A stretch of DNA of 64,000 nt from Nocardioides sp. YIM 152315. Lineage in GTDB: Bacteria; Actinomycetota; Actinomycetes; Propionibacteriales; Nocardioidaceae. Below are positions 43,645 to 53,346 of this stretch, in pieces (the stretch's first letter is position 1; every line of letters starts with the position of its first letter). Under the pieces are notes generated by a model. The model was not told the origin of the DNA. It ran no database searches and worked only from the letters and a program-made list of their open reading frames with translations. The position numbers were made by a program, and so were the translations under genes. Location: NCBI RefSeq assembly GCF_029210375.1, contig NZ_JARGER010000042.1, forward strand, positions 1 through 64,000. The letters are read 5' to 3'.

Positions 43645-44357
43645 TCATGCGACGCGGTACTCCTCGGCGTCCGTGGTGCGGAACGACATGCCGTGGCCCG
43701 GCCCGACTGGGGGAGTCAGTTCTCCGTGCTCGGGATCCGGGCAGGGCTCGAAGAGGCGCTGTTCGATGCGGACGTGGTCGTGGAAGTACTCCAGGTGCCG
43801 CAGCCGGGGGGTCAGGGCGGCGACCGGGAGTGAGAGGTAGGGCGCACAGTGCCCGCCCAGTGGTGAAGCTGGTCGCGCATGCGATGGTCGTCGTAGGTCG
43901 TGAAGCCGCCGCTGCCGTAGACGGGGACCGGCCCGGGTCCGGCTGCTTCGCCGGCGGCGTCTGACGTGGTGGACCAGAGATCGACGAGGGACTGGTCCTT
44001 GAGTCGGCCGGCGAGGTCCCACAAGGCGATATCGACCGCCGAGATAGCCATCCCGACCGGGCCCGGTCGTCCTGCGTTGCGGATCGCGCGGACCATGGCT
44101 TCCCAGGCGCCTTCGACGTCGAGTGCGTCGCGTCCGGTCACGACCGGGCGTAGCAACTCGTCAACGACTGCGGCTGCGGAGCTGGGTGCGTAGGTCCAGC
44201 CGATACCGGTGGCGTCGGCGGCGCTTGCCTCGACGAGGATGAGGGTGGTGCTGTCCCAGGCGAGGGTGCCGTCCCCCTCCGGAGCGTCGGTGGGGATGGT
44301 GTAGACCGACGTGTCCAGTCCGGTCACGGTCAGAGCGCGACTGGGCGAGCGCGTCAT
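43645..44357 (-). pseudogene. mandelate racemase/enolase-superfamily gene with internal deletion
   Basis: From GTG 44357 the N-terminal capping domain is intact and includes VGMAISAVDIALWDLAGRLK and VPVYGSGGFTTYDD. After LHHWAG, near 43855, the barrel with its catalytic Lys and metal ligands is missing, and the family C-terminus (HCAPYLSLPV, LRHLEYFHDHVRIEQ, GPGHGMSFR) continues in another frame. About 120-160 codons appear lost, with a frameshift at the join. The enzyme family dehydrates or epimerises sugar acids. Overlaps the TPP-enzyme remnant by 4 bp, as an intact operon would. Confidence 0.82.
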
Positions 44358-44800
44358 GTGTCATCGCCGCCAGTGAGCAGCTCCTGGGCCTTGGTCTTGA
44401 TGCCCTCCTTCAGCACGCCCCAGCGGCTGGGGTCACCCTTGATGAGTGCCTTGGCGGAGGCGGTCATCTGGTCGAGGGTGGCGTGCGGCGGGATGGGTGG
44501 GATGTCGGGGTCGCAGTGGACGTTGAGCACGTAGGGCCGGTCGGCGGCCAACGCGGTCTTCCAGGCGCCGGCGAGCTCTTCGGGGTCGGTGATCGTGATC
44601 GCGCCGAGACCGACCGAGGTCGCGAACTCGGCGTAGGAGACGTCCGGGAGGGCTTGGGACTCGACGAACTTCGGGGTTCCGCCCATGGCGCGCAACTCCC
44701 AGGTGACCTGGTTGAGGTCGTTGTTGTGCAGCACCGCGATCACCAGCCGTGGGTCGGTCCATTCCGGCCAGTAGCGGGAGATGTGATGAGTTCGCGGTCG
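44354..44800 (-). pseudogene. thiamine-diphosphate-dependent enzyme, C-terminal remnant
   Basis: Only the end of a pyruvate-oxidase/acetolactate-synthase-like protein remains: SRYWPEWTDPRLVIAVLHNN, then LNQVTWELRAMGG and a C-terminal tail ending LLTGGDD. A full gene would be about four times longer. The expected ELITISRYW is broken by a one-base loss near 44782, where ELIT and ISRYW lie in different frames. Upstream it runs straight into a truncated NmrA-like gene, so a deletion joined the two. Confidence 0.8.
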
Positions 44801-44802
44801 TC

Positions 44803-45437
44803 ATGCTGACGTCGCCGCCCGCGAGCACCTGGCGTGCGAGCTCGTCGAGGAAGTGGACCTCTGGGCCTGCGAGCTCGTACGCGCCGTTCAGGGGCGCACC
44901 GAGTGCCAGTCGGACGATCTCAGCGGCCACGTCGTCTGCGGCGACGGGCTGCAACCGGACGGGCGGGAGGCGTACGAGATGCGTGGTGGCGACGTGGTCG
45001 ACGAGACGCGGCATGAACTCGTACAGCATCGTCGTGCGTAGCAGCGTGTGGGGCGTGGGGCCTCGATGACCAGGCGTTCCTGCGCGGCCTTCCCGCGGAA
45101 GAACTCGCCGTCGATGCTCTGCGCGCCGATGATCGAGACGCCGACGTAGTGCTGCACGCCAGTCTCGTGCTCGGCGAACAGCACGTTGCGGGTGCAGGTC
45201 TCGAAGAAGTCGTGGGCCTGCTCGTAGTCGTAGGCCGGCCGGTTCATGTTGGTGGCGTCGACGACGACGTCCGCTCCCCGGAAGAGGTCGACAAGGCCGC
45301 GGCCGCTCTAGGCGTCGATGCCTGTCCGCAGCGAGCCGACGGCGACCTCCGCCCCATGCTCCCTCAGTCGGTTGACCACCCGGGAACCGATCAGTCCGGT
45401 CCCGCCGACCACGACGACGTGGAGGCGACTTCCTCTC
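44803..45437 (-). pseudogene. NmrA/SDR-like gene with amber codon, frameshift and lost 3' end
   Basis: A homologue of the intact gene at 45719 on the opposite strand. VVVVGGTGLIGSRVVNRLRE is followed by TGIDA, an in-frame TAG at 45308-45310, then SGRGLVDLFRGADVVVDATN in the same frame. After LVIEAP the frame shifts to one encoding LLRTTMLYEFMPRLVDH. The last 50 residues present in the homologue are missing, and the sequence continues into the TPP-enzyme remnant. Three kinds of damage make a sequencing error unlikely. Confidence 0.85.
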
Positions 45438-45718
45438 GCTGGAACGTTGATGCAGCCTTCGACCGGACCGGAAGCTCTGGCGTGACGTCACACCCGAGGA
45501 CGCTGCCCGGTCGGCTGGGGACGGCGGAGCGAAGGTCGAGTCGCAGGTAAGGACGGGACTCACTGGGTTTCACCGGGGCGGACCGAGATATGTCCGTCAG
45601 GCCGGAAGCAGAGAGCGACTGGACCCGCTCGTCACCTCCTCCGCCCGCGTGCTGTCACATGCGCCACGGCTGCGCGGTCGAACGTGCTGCACGGACTTCC
45701 AACCAGAGAGGTGTTCCC

Positions 45719-46468
45719 ATGAAGGTCGCCGTCATCGGTGGCACGGGGCTGATCGGCTCCAAGGTCGTCGAGAAGCTCAACGCTCACGGCCACGAGGCCG
45801 TCCCGGCCGCGCCGCAGACCGGCTGCAACACGATCACCAACGAGGGTGTCGACGAGGCGATCGCCGGCGCGGACGTCGTGGTCGACGTCTCCAACTCCCC
45901 ATCGTTCGCCGACGACGACGTGCTGGACTTCTTCACCACCTCCACCGGCAACCTGATCGAGGCCGCGAAGAAGGCCGGCGTCGGTCACTACGTCGCGCTC
46001 TCGGTGGTCGGGTGTGACCGGCTGCCCGACAGCGGGTACCTGCGTGCCAAGGTCGCCCAGGAGAAGCTGATCGCCGAGTCCGGCATCCCGCACTGCATCG
46101 TGCGCGCCACTCAGTTCTTCGAGTTCGGCAAGTCCATCGCCGACGCCGCCACGGTCAACGGGGAGGTCCATCTCCCGCCTGCGTACTTCCAGCCGATGGC
46201 GTCCGACGACGTCGCTGCGGCCGTGGGGCGCCAGGCCGTCGGCGCACCGGTCGACGGAGTTGTCGAGGTCGGTGGTCCGGAGAAGTTCCGCATGAGCGAG
46301 TTCGTCGCCGGCGCACTGGAGCGGATCGGTGACCCGCGGGTCGTCGTGTCCGATCCGCATGCGAAGTACTTCGGCACCGAGATCGACGACCAGAGTCTGG
46401 TGCCAGGCCCGGACGCCCGACTCGGCGAGACGACGTACGACGCTTGGGTTGCGGCGAGCGCCCGCTGA
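45719..46468 (+). CDS. NmrA-like NAD(P)-binding protein
   Basis: 249 residues. N-terminal dinucleotide motif MKVAVIGGTGLIGSKVVEKL, a Rossmann fold without the SDR catalytic Tyr-x-x-x-Lys in its usual place, and a C-terminal substrate region (FQPMASDDVAAAVGRQAV). Atypical SDR of the NmrA type; a regulator or reductase role cannot be separated from sequence. ATG 45719 after AGAGAGG. Divergent from its decayed homologue at 44803-45437, which suggests a former duplication. Confidence 0.88.
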   Translation: MKVAVIGGTGLIGSKVVEKLNAHGHEAVPAAPQTGCNTITNEGVDEAIAGADVVVDVSNSPSFADDDVLDFFTTSTGNLIEAAKKAGVGHYVALSVVGCDRLPDSGYLRAKVAQEKLIAESGIPHCIVRATQFFEFGKSIADAATVNGEVHLPPAYFQPMASDDVAAAVGRQAVGAPVDGVVEVGGPEKFRMSEFVAGALERIGDPRVVVSDPHAKYFGTEIDDQSLVPGPDARLGETTYDAWVAASAR

Positions 46469-46470
46469 CC

Positions 46471-47582
46471 ATGCGCAGCGGAGCTGGGCGTCGGGTGATG
46501 TCTGCCCGGACGGTCGACGAGGCCAACAGGACTGCAACCCCGATGGAGCTGCTCTTCGACCTCACGTTCGTCGCTGCGGTGGCTCAGCTCGCCGCTCGGC
46601 TCGCACATGCGACGGTCGACGGTCATGCGCCGTCGGCCGTCGCACCGTTCCTGATGGTGTTCTTCGCGATCTGGTGGGCCTGGATGAGCTTCACCTGGTT
46701 CGCCTCGGCCTACGACTGCGACGACGTGCCCTACCGGCTGGCGGCCTTCGTCCAGATGGGCGGCGTGCTGGTGCTCGCGGCCGGCACCGGTCGGGCCTTC
46801 GATCGCGGCGACTACACTGCGGTGACGCTCGGCTACCTCATCATGCGCGTCGGGCTGCTCGGCCTCTGGATCCGGGCAGCAGTGCAGCACCCGGAGGGCC
46901 GTGGGGCGTCGGTGCGGTACGCCGGCGGCGTGGCCGCACTCGAGGTGCTCTGGGTGGCCCGGCTAGCCCTCGGCGAGCACGCGGCGGGTGCGACGTTCCT
47001 CGCGCTGGTCGTCCTCGAGCTGCTCGTGCCGGTGTGGTCCGAACGGCACGGACCGACCAGTTGGCATCCGCACCACATCGCAGAGCGCTACGCGCTGTTC
47101 ACGATCATTCTGCTCGGTGAGAGCGTCTTCGCCTCCACGACCGCCGTCGTGGCCTTCGTAGAGCATGCCGCCGACCCCGAGCTCGTCGCGGTGTCCGTCT
47201 CGAGCCTGGCGATCGTCGCCGCGCTCTGGTGGCTCTACTTCGCCGTGCCGGCCGGTGCCGGTCTGGAGGCTCACCGACAGTGGTCCTTCGTCGGGGCTAT
47301 GGTCATTACCTCACCTTTGCCGCGCTCGCTGCCCTCGGCGCTGGTCTCGAGGTCGCGGTGGTGGTGAGCTCCGGAGCTCACGCTCACCTTGCTGCACGCG
47401 GCGCGGTCGCGGCAGTAGCGCTCCCTGTCGCGGTCGTGATCGTGATGGTGGAGCTGCTGCGCGTGGAGGACGGATCGGCCCGGCTCCGTCCGGTGACGGT
47501 GCTCGCACTGCTCCTGCTCGGGTCGATCACGGCCGGCGCCGCTCAGCTCGGCCTGGCCATCGGGGTGTTCCTGGTGGCGTGA
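46471..47582 (+). pseudogene. low-temperature-requirement A (LtrA)-like membrane protein, frameshifted
   Basis: The first frame, from ATG 46471 (or 46498), encodes the LtrA start RTATPMELLFDLTFVAAVAQ and several helices down to HRQWSFV. The rest, GYGHYLTFAALAALGAGLEV to GLAIGVFLVA, is in the next frame. Adding one T after 47292 would restore the family sequence VWGYGHYL. A single-base loss is the simplest explanation; a sequencing error is possible. LtrA function is poorly known. It begins 3 bp after the NmrA-like gene. Confidence 0.78.
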
Positions 47583-47640
47583 CCGTGGCCGCCGCCGTGA
47601 CGGTCGACCTCACCGTTCCCACACGATCGAGGAGTTGGGC

Positions 47641-48989
47641 ATGAAGACCATCAGCGCCAGACACGTCAGCACGAAGCGCATCGTCGTCGGCGGCGGGTAC
47701 GCCGGCTTCTACACGGCGTGGGGTCTCGAGAGGCGGCTGCGTCGCGGCGAGGCATCGGTGACGGTCATCGATCCTGCGCCGTACATGACCATCAGCCCTT
47801 CCTCCCCGAGGTCGCTGCCGGCTCGATCGAAGCGCGACACGCGGTCGTCCCGCTGCGCAGGCACCTGCGCCGTACCGAGGTCGTCAGCGGCCGCGCCACC
47901 TCCATCGACCACGGCTCGCGCACCGTGACGGTCCGGCTGGTCGACGGATCGACCACCACGATCGGGTACGACGAGGTGGTCGTCACCGCGGGTGCGGTCA
48001 CGCGCGTGCACCCGGTGCCGGGAGTCGCGGACGCCGCCATTGGCCTGAAGTGCATCGAGGAGGCAGTCGCGATCCGCGATGCCGTCTTGACGGCGTTCGA
48101 CGAGGCGGCCAGCCTGCCTCCGGGGGCGGCGCGGAGTCGGCGACTCACAGTCACCTTCATCGGCGGTGGGTTCGCGGGTGTCGAGGGCTTCGCCGAGGTG
48201 CTGAGCCTCGCGCACGCGCTGATCCGGTCACAGCCGGAGCTCTCCCGGGACGAGGTGACCTTCCACCTCGTCGATGCGGGCGACCACCTGCTGCCCGAGG
48301 TCGGGCCGCGCGCCCGGGAGTGGGTGCGTCGGCACCTGGAGCGGCGCGGTGCGCTCGTCCACCTGCGTACCACGGTGACGTCGCTGGTCGGGGGGAACGT
48401 GACGCTGTCGACGGGTGAGACGTTCGAGTCGGGACTGGTGGTGTGGACCGCCGGCATCACAGCCAACCCGGTGATCGCCCGGCACACCGATCTGCCGATC
48501 GACGACCGCGGTCTGGTCGTGGTCCGGCCGGATCTCCGGGTGGGCACTGTCGAGGACCCCGTCGACCATGCCTGGGCAGCCGGTGACGACGCAGCGGTCC
48601 CTGACCTGGCTCGCGAGGGCGGTGCCTACACGGTGCCCAACGCGCAGCACGCCGTCCGCCAGGGGAAGCGGCTGGCCACGAACCTCGTCGCCACTCTCCG
48701 CGGACGACGGCCGCGGGACTATCGCCACCGCAGTCTCGGCGTCATCGCCACCCTGGGCCTCGGGCACGGCATCTTCCAGTCCGGCCCGGTCACGATCACC
48801 GGCTTCCCGGCCTGGGTCGTGCACCGGGGCTACCACGTGCTCGCCGTCCCGACCTGGGAGCGCAAGCTCCGGGTGTCCATCGGATGGCTCGGCGGGCTCG
48901 TTCTGGGCCGCGACATCGCGTCGCTTCAGACCGTCCAGCAACCGCGCGCGGCGTTTCGGGAGGATGCTGGGCTGCGCCGTCTGGCGTGA
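47641..48989 (+). pseudogene. type II NADH dehydrogenase (NDH-2), frameshifted
   Basis: ATG 47641 follows GAGGAG. The first frame gives the FAD motif RIVVGGGYAGFYTAWGLE and VTVIDPAPYMT; then the frame must change near 47790 to continue as QPFLPEVAAGSIEARHAVVP. From there the protein is complete, with the NADH motif TVTFIGGGFAGVEGFAEV and the C-terminal membrane-anchor region. One base is missing relative to the family YMTYQPFLPE. It would pass electrons from NADH to quinone. Either a dead copy or an error. Confidence 0.8.
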
Positions 48990-48999
48990 GGGAGGGCGT

Positions 49000-49983
49000 G
49001 TGCGAGCCGCATTCATCGAACGTCGTGGTCCTGCCGACGAGATCCGATACGGGGACCTGCCGGTCCCCGAGCCGGGACCGGGTGACCTCCTCGTGCGCGT
49101 GGAGGCCGTCGCGGTCAACCCGGTCGACACGATCGTGCGCAGCGGGGCATTCCCGACGCCGTTGCCGTTCCCTTTCGTGGTCGGCCGCGACATGGTGGGC
49201 ACGGTGGTGGCCAGCGGGCCGGGAGTGTCCAGCTTCCGGATCGGCGATCGGGTGTGGTCGAACAGCCTGGGCCACGATGGTCGGCAGGGTGCCGCGGCCG
49301 AGTATGCCGTCGTAGGCGCCGACCGTCTCTACCGTGCGCCCGCCGGGGTGGATCCCGTGGCCCTGGTGGCGGTGGTGCACCCGGCGGCAACGGCGTACCT
49401 CGCGCTGCACGTGCACAGTGATATGCGCAGCGGTGACACGGTGCTCGTGGCCGGGGCGGCGGGGCACGTCGGCCGGGCGGCGACCGTCCTGGCCGTTCGT
49501 GCCGGAGCCCGGGTGGTCGCCACCGCGGGCGGTGGGGACGTCGATGCGTGCCGGGAGCTCGGCGCCGACGTCGTCGCGGACTATCGCGCCCCTGACGTTG
49601 CTCGCACGCTTGCCGAGGCCGTCCCCGACGGTGTCGACGTGCACCTGGACACGTCGGGTCGTCACGACCTCGCGATGGCCCTGGCGCTGATGGCGTGCCG
49701 TGGGCGGATCGTCGCGATGGCCGGTATCGACGCCCGTCCGGTCCTCCCTGTCGGTCCGCTCTACACGCGCGATATCCGCATCGTCGGGTTCGCGATCAGC
49801 AACGCCTCGGTCTCCGATCTGGCCGCTGCGGCGCGCCGGGTCAATCAACTGGTCGCCGACGGGCTCCTTGATCCAGGCCCGGTCGAGGTCCTTCCGCTGA
49901 GCGACGCCGCGACCGCGCACCTTCGGGTCGAACGTGGTGAGGTCCGCGGTGTGCGGCTGGTCCTGGTGCCGTCGCTCGACTGA
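49000..49983 (+). CDS. NADPH:quinone oxidoreductase-like protein (MDR)
   Basis: 327 residues. No zinc ligands; NADP motif VLVAGAAGHVGRAATVLAV and start RAAFIERRGPADEIRYGD, typical of the quinone-oxidoreductase branch of the medium-chain family. GTG at 49000 after GGGAGGG. Starts 11 bp after the NDH-2 remnant. Its 3' end overlaps the opposite-strand zinc-ribbon frame by 143 bp. Confidence 0.9.
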   Translation: MRAAFIERRGPADEIRYGDLPVPEPGPGDLLVRVEAVAVNPVDTIVRSGAFPTPLPFPFVVGRDMVGTVVASGPGVSSFRIGDRVWSNSLGHDGRQGAAAEYAVVGADRLYRAPAGVDPVALVAVVHPAATAYLALHVHSDMRSGDTVLVAGAAGHVGRAATVLAVRAGARVVATAGGGDVDACRELGADVVADYRAPDVARTLAEAVPDGVDVHLDTSGRHDLAMALALMACRGRIVAMAGIDARPVLPVGPLYTRDIRIVGFAISNASVSDLAAAARRVNQLVADGLLDPGPVEVLPLSDAATAHLRVERGEVRGVRLVLVPSLD

Positions 49984-50134
49984 GGTCGGCGATCGGCAGC
50001 AGGAACCAGTGACGCTGGACGCACCGGATGCGGGCGTGCTCGATGGGGCCGTCGGTGCTCTCGAGGACGTCGCGCCACTCCACCTCCGCGGGGCGGCCGC
50101 ACTCGGGGCAGGTCGTCAGGTCCATCACGGTCAC
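49841..50134 (-). CDS. small zinc-ribbon protein
   Basis: 97 residues as the frame stands. The N-terminal part is convincing: CPECGRPAEVEW, then LESTDGPIEHARIRC and HWFLLPIADL, a C2-CH type zinc site seen in short actinobacterial proteins. After about residue 52 the sequence becomes Pro/Arg-rich and runs antisense through the 3' end of the oxidoreductase gene, which suggests loss of the natural stop. GTG start overlaps the cytochrome b stop by 4 bp. Function unknown. Confidence 0.6.
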   Translation of the reverse strand: MTVMDLTTCPECGRPAEVEWRDVLESTDGPIEHARIRCVQRHWFLLPIADLSRATAPGPAAHRGPHHVRPEGARSRRRSAEGPRPGLDQGARRRPVD

Positions 50135-51522
50135 GCCACCCGATCGTGCTCGATGAGCTCGTGCTCGACCACGACGCGGTGATCGGCGTCGAGGGGAGCG
50201 TGGATCTCGGAGTAGGCACCGTCCGGTGCGCGCACGATCCGTCCGGTCTCGAACCCATGTGCCGCAACCTCACGCTCGTGGGCGACCAGGCCGACGCACA
50301 CCCACCTGGCGACCTGGAACGCGACGAGCGGTCCGAGCACCAATAGGGAGCGCAGTGCGAGCACCTGGTGCTCGAAGGCGATGCTCAGCTGCGTCGCGAC
50401 GAGATCGGTCGCACCCGCGCCCCACAGGATGAGGAAGAAGACGATCCCCGCGACGCCCAGCGGCGTACGGACCGGGTGCTCCCGTGGGCGGTCGAGCAGG
50501 TGGTGCTCGCGGCGGTCGCGTGTGGCGCGAGCCTCGAGAAAGGGCCACAGCACTACCGTGGCGAGGAAGGCTCCCACCACGACCTGGGGGACCAGCACCC
50601 CGAGTGGCACGGTGCCGCCGAGGGCGCTCACCTCCCACCCGGAGGGGACCAGCCGGAGCGCGCCGTCGAGGAACCCGGTGTACCAGTCGGGCTGGCTGCC
50701 GGCGGAGGCATGGCCGGTCGAGGATGGCCCGTACTTCCACAGCGGGTTGATGGCGACCGTGCCGCCGAGCAGGACGAGGACCCCGGTGGTCACGACGAAG
50801 AGGCCGAGTGCGCGCAGCGCTACCGCGGCGAGCGGTAGCCCGACGATCTTCTGCTCGGAGCGACCGTGCCCCGGGAACTGTGCGGGGAGTCGGCGCGCAG
50901 CGAGACGGAACCGAAGTGCGACCACTGCGAGGAGGAGGCCGGGGACGACCGCGATGTGCAGCCAGTACATGCGCTCGATGACCTGGCCGGGGAACTCTCC
51001 GCCGAGCAGCAGGAACGACGCGTGGGTGCCGACCACCGGGATGCCGAGGAGGATACTCTGGGCGATTCGCAGACCGGTGCCGGCGAGCATGTCGTCGGGG
51101 AGGCCGTAGCCGCTCCAGCCTCCGGCCAGGGCGAGCAGGAACGTCAGCGATAGGAGCACCCAGCTCCACTGACGAGGCCGTCGAAAGCCACCGGTGAAGA
51201 AGGTGCTCAGCATCTGCAGCAGAAGCGAAGCAGGGAGCACGAGCGCGGCCCAGTGGTGCGTCTAGCGCACCAGCATCCCGCCGGGCACCTCCAGCGAGAT
51301 GTGGAGCGTGCTGGCGTAGGCCTGCGACACGGGGACACCCTGGAGCAACGGGTAGCTCCCGCCGTAACGGACCGTGTCGCTCGACGGGTCGAAGAAGAAG
51401 AACAGGACGACGCCGGTCACGGCCAGGACCACCAGGCAGCTCAGCGAGATGACGCCGAGCAGCATGGTCCAGTGCAGGGGGATGGCCCGTCGGGCGAGGC
51501 GGTCGGCGAGCGGAAGTCGCAT
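50131..51522 (-). pseudogene. cytochrome bc1 complex cytochrome b (QcrB-like), amber-interrupted
   Basis: 464 codons from ATG 51522. Codon 87 is TAG (51262-51264); the same frame continues THHWAALVLPASLLLQML. The family has a Gln in the equivalent VRQ-HHWAAL, so a single C-to-T change in CAG explains it. Before it are LHWTMLLGVISLSCLVVLAV and HISLEVPGGMLVR; after it the other membrane helices and the heme-ligand region follow. No qcrA or qcrC is adjacent, so this is probably an extra copy, not the respiratory-chain gene. KatE ends in TAG, so readthrough is unlikely to be general. Confidence 0.82.
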
Positions 51523-51592
51523 GGTGAGTCCTCTGGTCGTGACGACGACCTTCCGCGGGCGGGCCGATCGGCCGGGCCCACCCGCGGATCGG

Positions 51593-52330
51593 TCAGGCGG
51601 CGTCGGCGGTGGTGCAGGCGGCGAGCGCCTCGAGGATCACCTCGGTGACCTCGTCGGGGTGGGAGGCGCCGACGGCGTGTGAGGCGCCCGTGATCTCCCG
51701 AACGCCGCGTGCGCCGGCTCGGACGGCCTCGTCGCGCAGCTCCGCGGCCGGGATGTTGCGGTCCTCGGTCGCGATCACGAACCAACTCGGCGCGGTTTGC
51801 CAGCCGGGCTGGTCGGTCGGCAGGCCCTCCTGGAGGGCGCGCTCGGTGACCGGTCGCTGGGTTCGTGCCATCAGCCCGGCGGTCTGCGCGGGCAGGTCGG
51901 CGCAGAACTGCTGGTGGAAGGCGTCGAGTCGGATGGCGAGCTCGTTGCCGCCGGTGCTGACCGGGTAAGCGGTGAGCGCGTCGCCCAGCGTGCTGCCCGG
52001 CTTCCGGGTCGAGAGGTCGAAGGCGCTCTCGTTCTCGTCGGGGGCGAAGGCCGCGACGTAGACGAGGCCGAGGACGGCGGGGTTGGCCGCCCCGGCGGCC
52101 CCGGTGATGACGATGCCGCCGTAGGAGTGGCCGACCAGGAGGACGGGCCGGCCGAGACCGGCGATCACGTCGCGCACGTAGGTAGCGTCGTTGCGCACGC
52201 CGCGGAGCGGGTTGGCGACGGCCACGGCATCGACCCCGTTGGCGTGGAGTCGCTCGATCACGCCGTTCCAGCTCGCGGACTCGGCGAAGGCGCCGTGCAC
52301 GAGGACGACGACGGGGGACTGCTCGGACAT
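51593..52330 (-). CDS. alpha/beta hydrolase
   Basis: 245 residues. Oxyanion region VVVLVHGAFAESASW, nucleophile elbow VGHSYGG, and a C-terminal His in SHAVGASHPD. It resembles salicylate-esterase/AB-hydrolase_6 type enzymes. ATG at 52330 is preferred; AAAGAGAG lies upstream. It shares its N-terminal pattern with the exported hydrolase at 53347-54201. Substrate unknown. Confidence 0.88.
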   Translation of the reverse strand: MSEQSPVVVLVHGAFAESASWNGVIERLHANGVDAVAVANPLRGVRNDATYVRDVIAGLGRPVLLVGHSYGGIVITGAAGAANPAVLGLVYVAAFAPDENESAFDLSTRKPGSTLGDALTAYPVSTGGNELAIRLDAFHQQFCADLPAQTAGLMARTQRPVTERALQEGLPTDQPGWQTAPSWFVIATEDRNIPAAELRDEAVRAGARGVREITGASHAVGASHPDEVTEVILEALAACTTADAA

Positions 52331-52358
52331 GGTGTGCTCTCTTTCGTGGGATCGGTGA

Positions 52359-53306
52359 TCAGGCTGCGAAGGCCTTGCGGAGGACGTAAACGGCCTGCTC
52401 GATGGCACCCGTGCTGGCGGCTGACGGCCGGAGCGGGTTGAGCATCATGAAGTCGTGGATCGTCGCGTTGTAGCGAACCGACGTGGTGCGCACACCGGCC
52501 TCGAGGAGGCGACGCGCGTAGGCCTCGCCCTCGTCGCGCAGGACGTCGTTCTCGTCGACGACGACGAATGCCTCGGGCAGCCCGGCGAGCTCCTCGAGTG
52601 TCGCGCGCAGCGGGGAAGCGGTGATGTCGCCGCGCCGATCCCGGTCGGGCAGGTAGGCGTCCCAGAACCAGGCCATTGACTTGGCGAGCAGGAACGGTCC
52701 GTCGGCGAACTCGGCGTAGCTGTCGGTGTCCTGCGCGGCGTCGGTGACCGGGTAGTACAGCGACTGGTGGCAGAACGTCACGTCGCCGCGCTGCTTGGCC
52801 ATGATTGCGACGGCCGCGGCCATGTTTCCTCCGACCGAGTCCCCGGCCACCGCGAGCCGGGACGGGTCGAGACCTTCGTCGGCGCCGTGCGCGGTGACCC
52901 ACCGGGCGGTGGCGTAGGCCTGCTCGATCGCGACCGGGTAGCGCGCCTCGGGCGAGCGGTCGTACTCGACGAACACGACGGCGGCGTCGACGCCGGTCGC
53001 GAGGTCGCGGACGAGGCGGTCGTGTGTCTGGGCGTTGCCCAGGACCCAGCCGCCTCCGTGGATGTAGAGGATCACGGGCAGCGGCTCCGTGCTCGCCGCG
53101 GGCGTGACGATGCGGACGCGTACGTCCCCGACCTCGGCCGGGACGGTGATCCACTTCTCGTCCACGTCGGGCTTGTCGATCGGCTGCGACTGCACGTCCT
53201 CGAGGACCTTGCGGGCCTGGTCGGGTGTCATCTCGTAGAAGTACGGCGGGTTCGCGGTGGCGTCGGCGATCGCCTGCGCCTCGGGCTCCAGGTGGTTCTT
53301 GCTCAT
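52359..53306 (-). CDS. alpha/beta hydrolase, HSL-type esterase
   Basis: 315 residues. HSL-family motifs: ILYIHGGGWVLGN oxyanion hole, nucleophile elbow AVAGDSVGGNMA, Asp in VVVDENDVLRDEG, His in TIHDFMMLNP. Predicted to cleave short acyl esters. Start ATG at 53306 with AAGGAG upstream. Middle gene of three hydrolases on this strand. Confidence 0.9.
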   Translation of the reverse strand: MSKNHLEPEAQAIADATANPPYFYEMTPDQARKVLEDVQSQPIDKPDVDEKWITVPAEVGDVRVRIVTPAASTEPLPVILYIHGGGWVLGNAQTHDRLVRDLATGVDAAVVFVEYDRSPEARYPVAIEQAYATARWVTAHGADEGLDPSRLAVAGDSVGGNMAAAVAIMAKQRGDVTFCHQSLYYPVTDAAQDTDSYAEFADGPFLLAKSMAWFWDAYLPDRDRRGDITASPLRATLEELAGLPEAFVVVDENDVLRDEGEAYARRLLEAGVRTTSVRYNATIHDFMMLNPLRPSAASTGAIEQAVYVLRKAFAA

Positions 53307-53346
53307 GGGGACTCCTTCAGATGCTGGATGGCTGGTGTGTAGGTCG

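Noticed and set aside
43221..43964. 247-codon plus-strand frame
   Set aside because: No motif and no ribosome-binding site; it overlaps two better short minus-strand genes and an enolase remnant.
45308..51264. TAG as a recoded sense codon, since two broken genes have in-frame TAG
   Set aside because: katE and the P450 gene terminate at TAG, and the NmrA-like gene has other damage as well.
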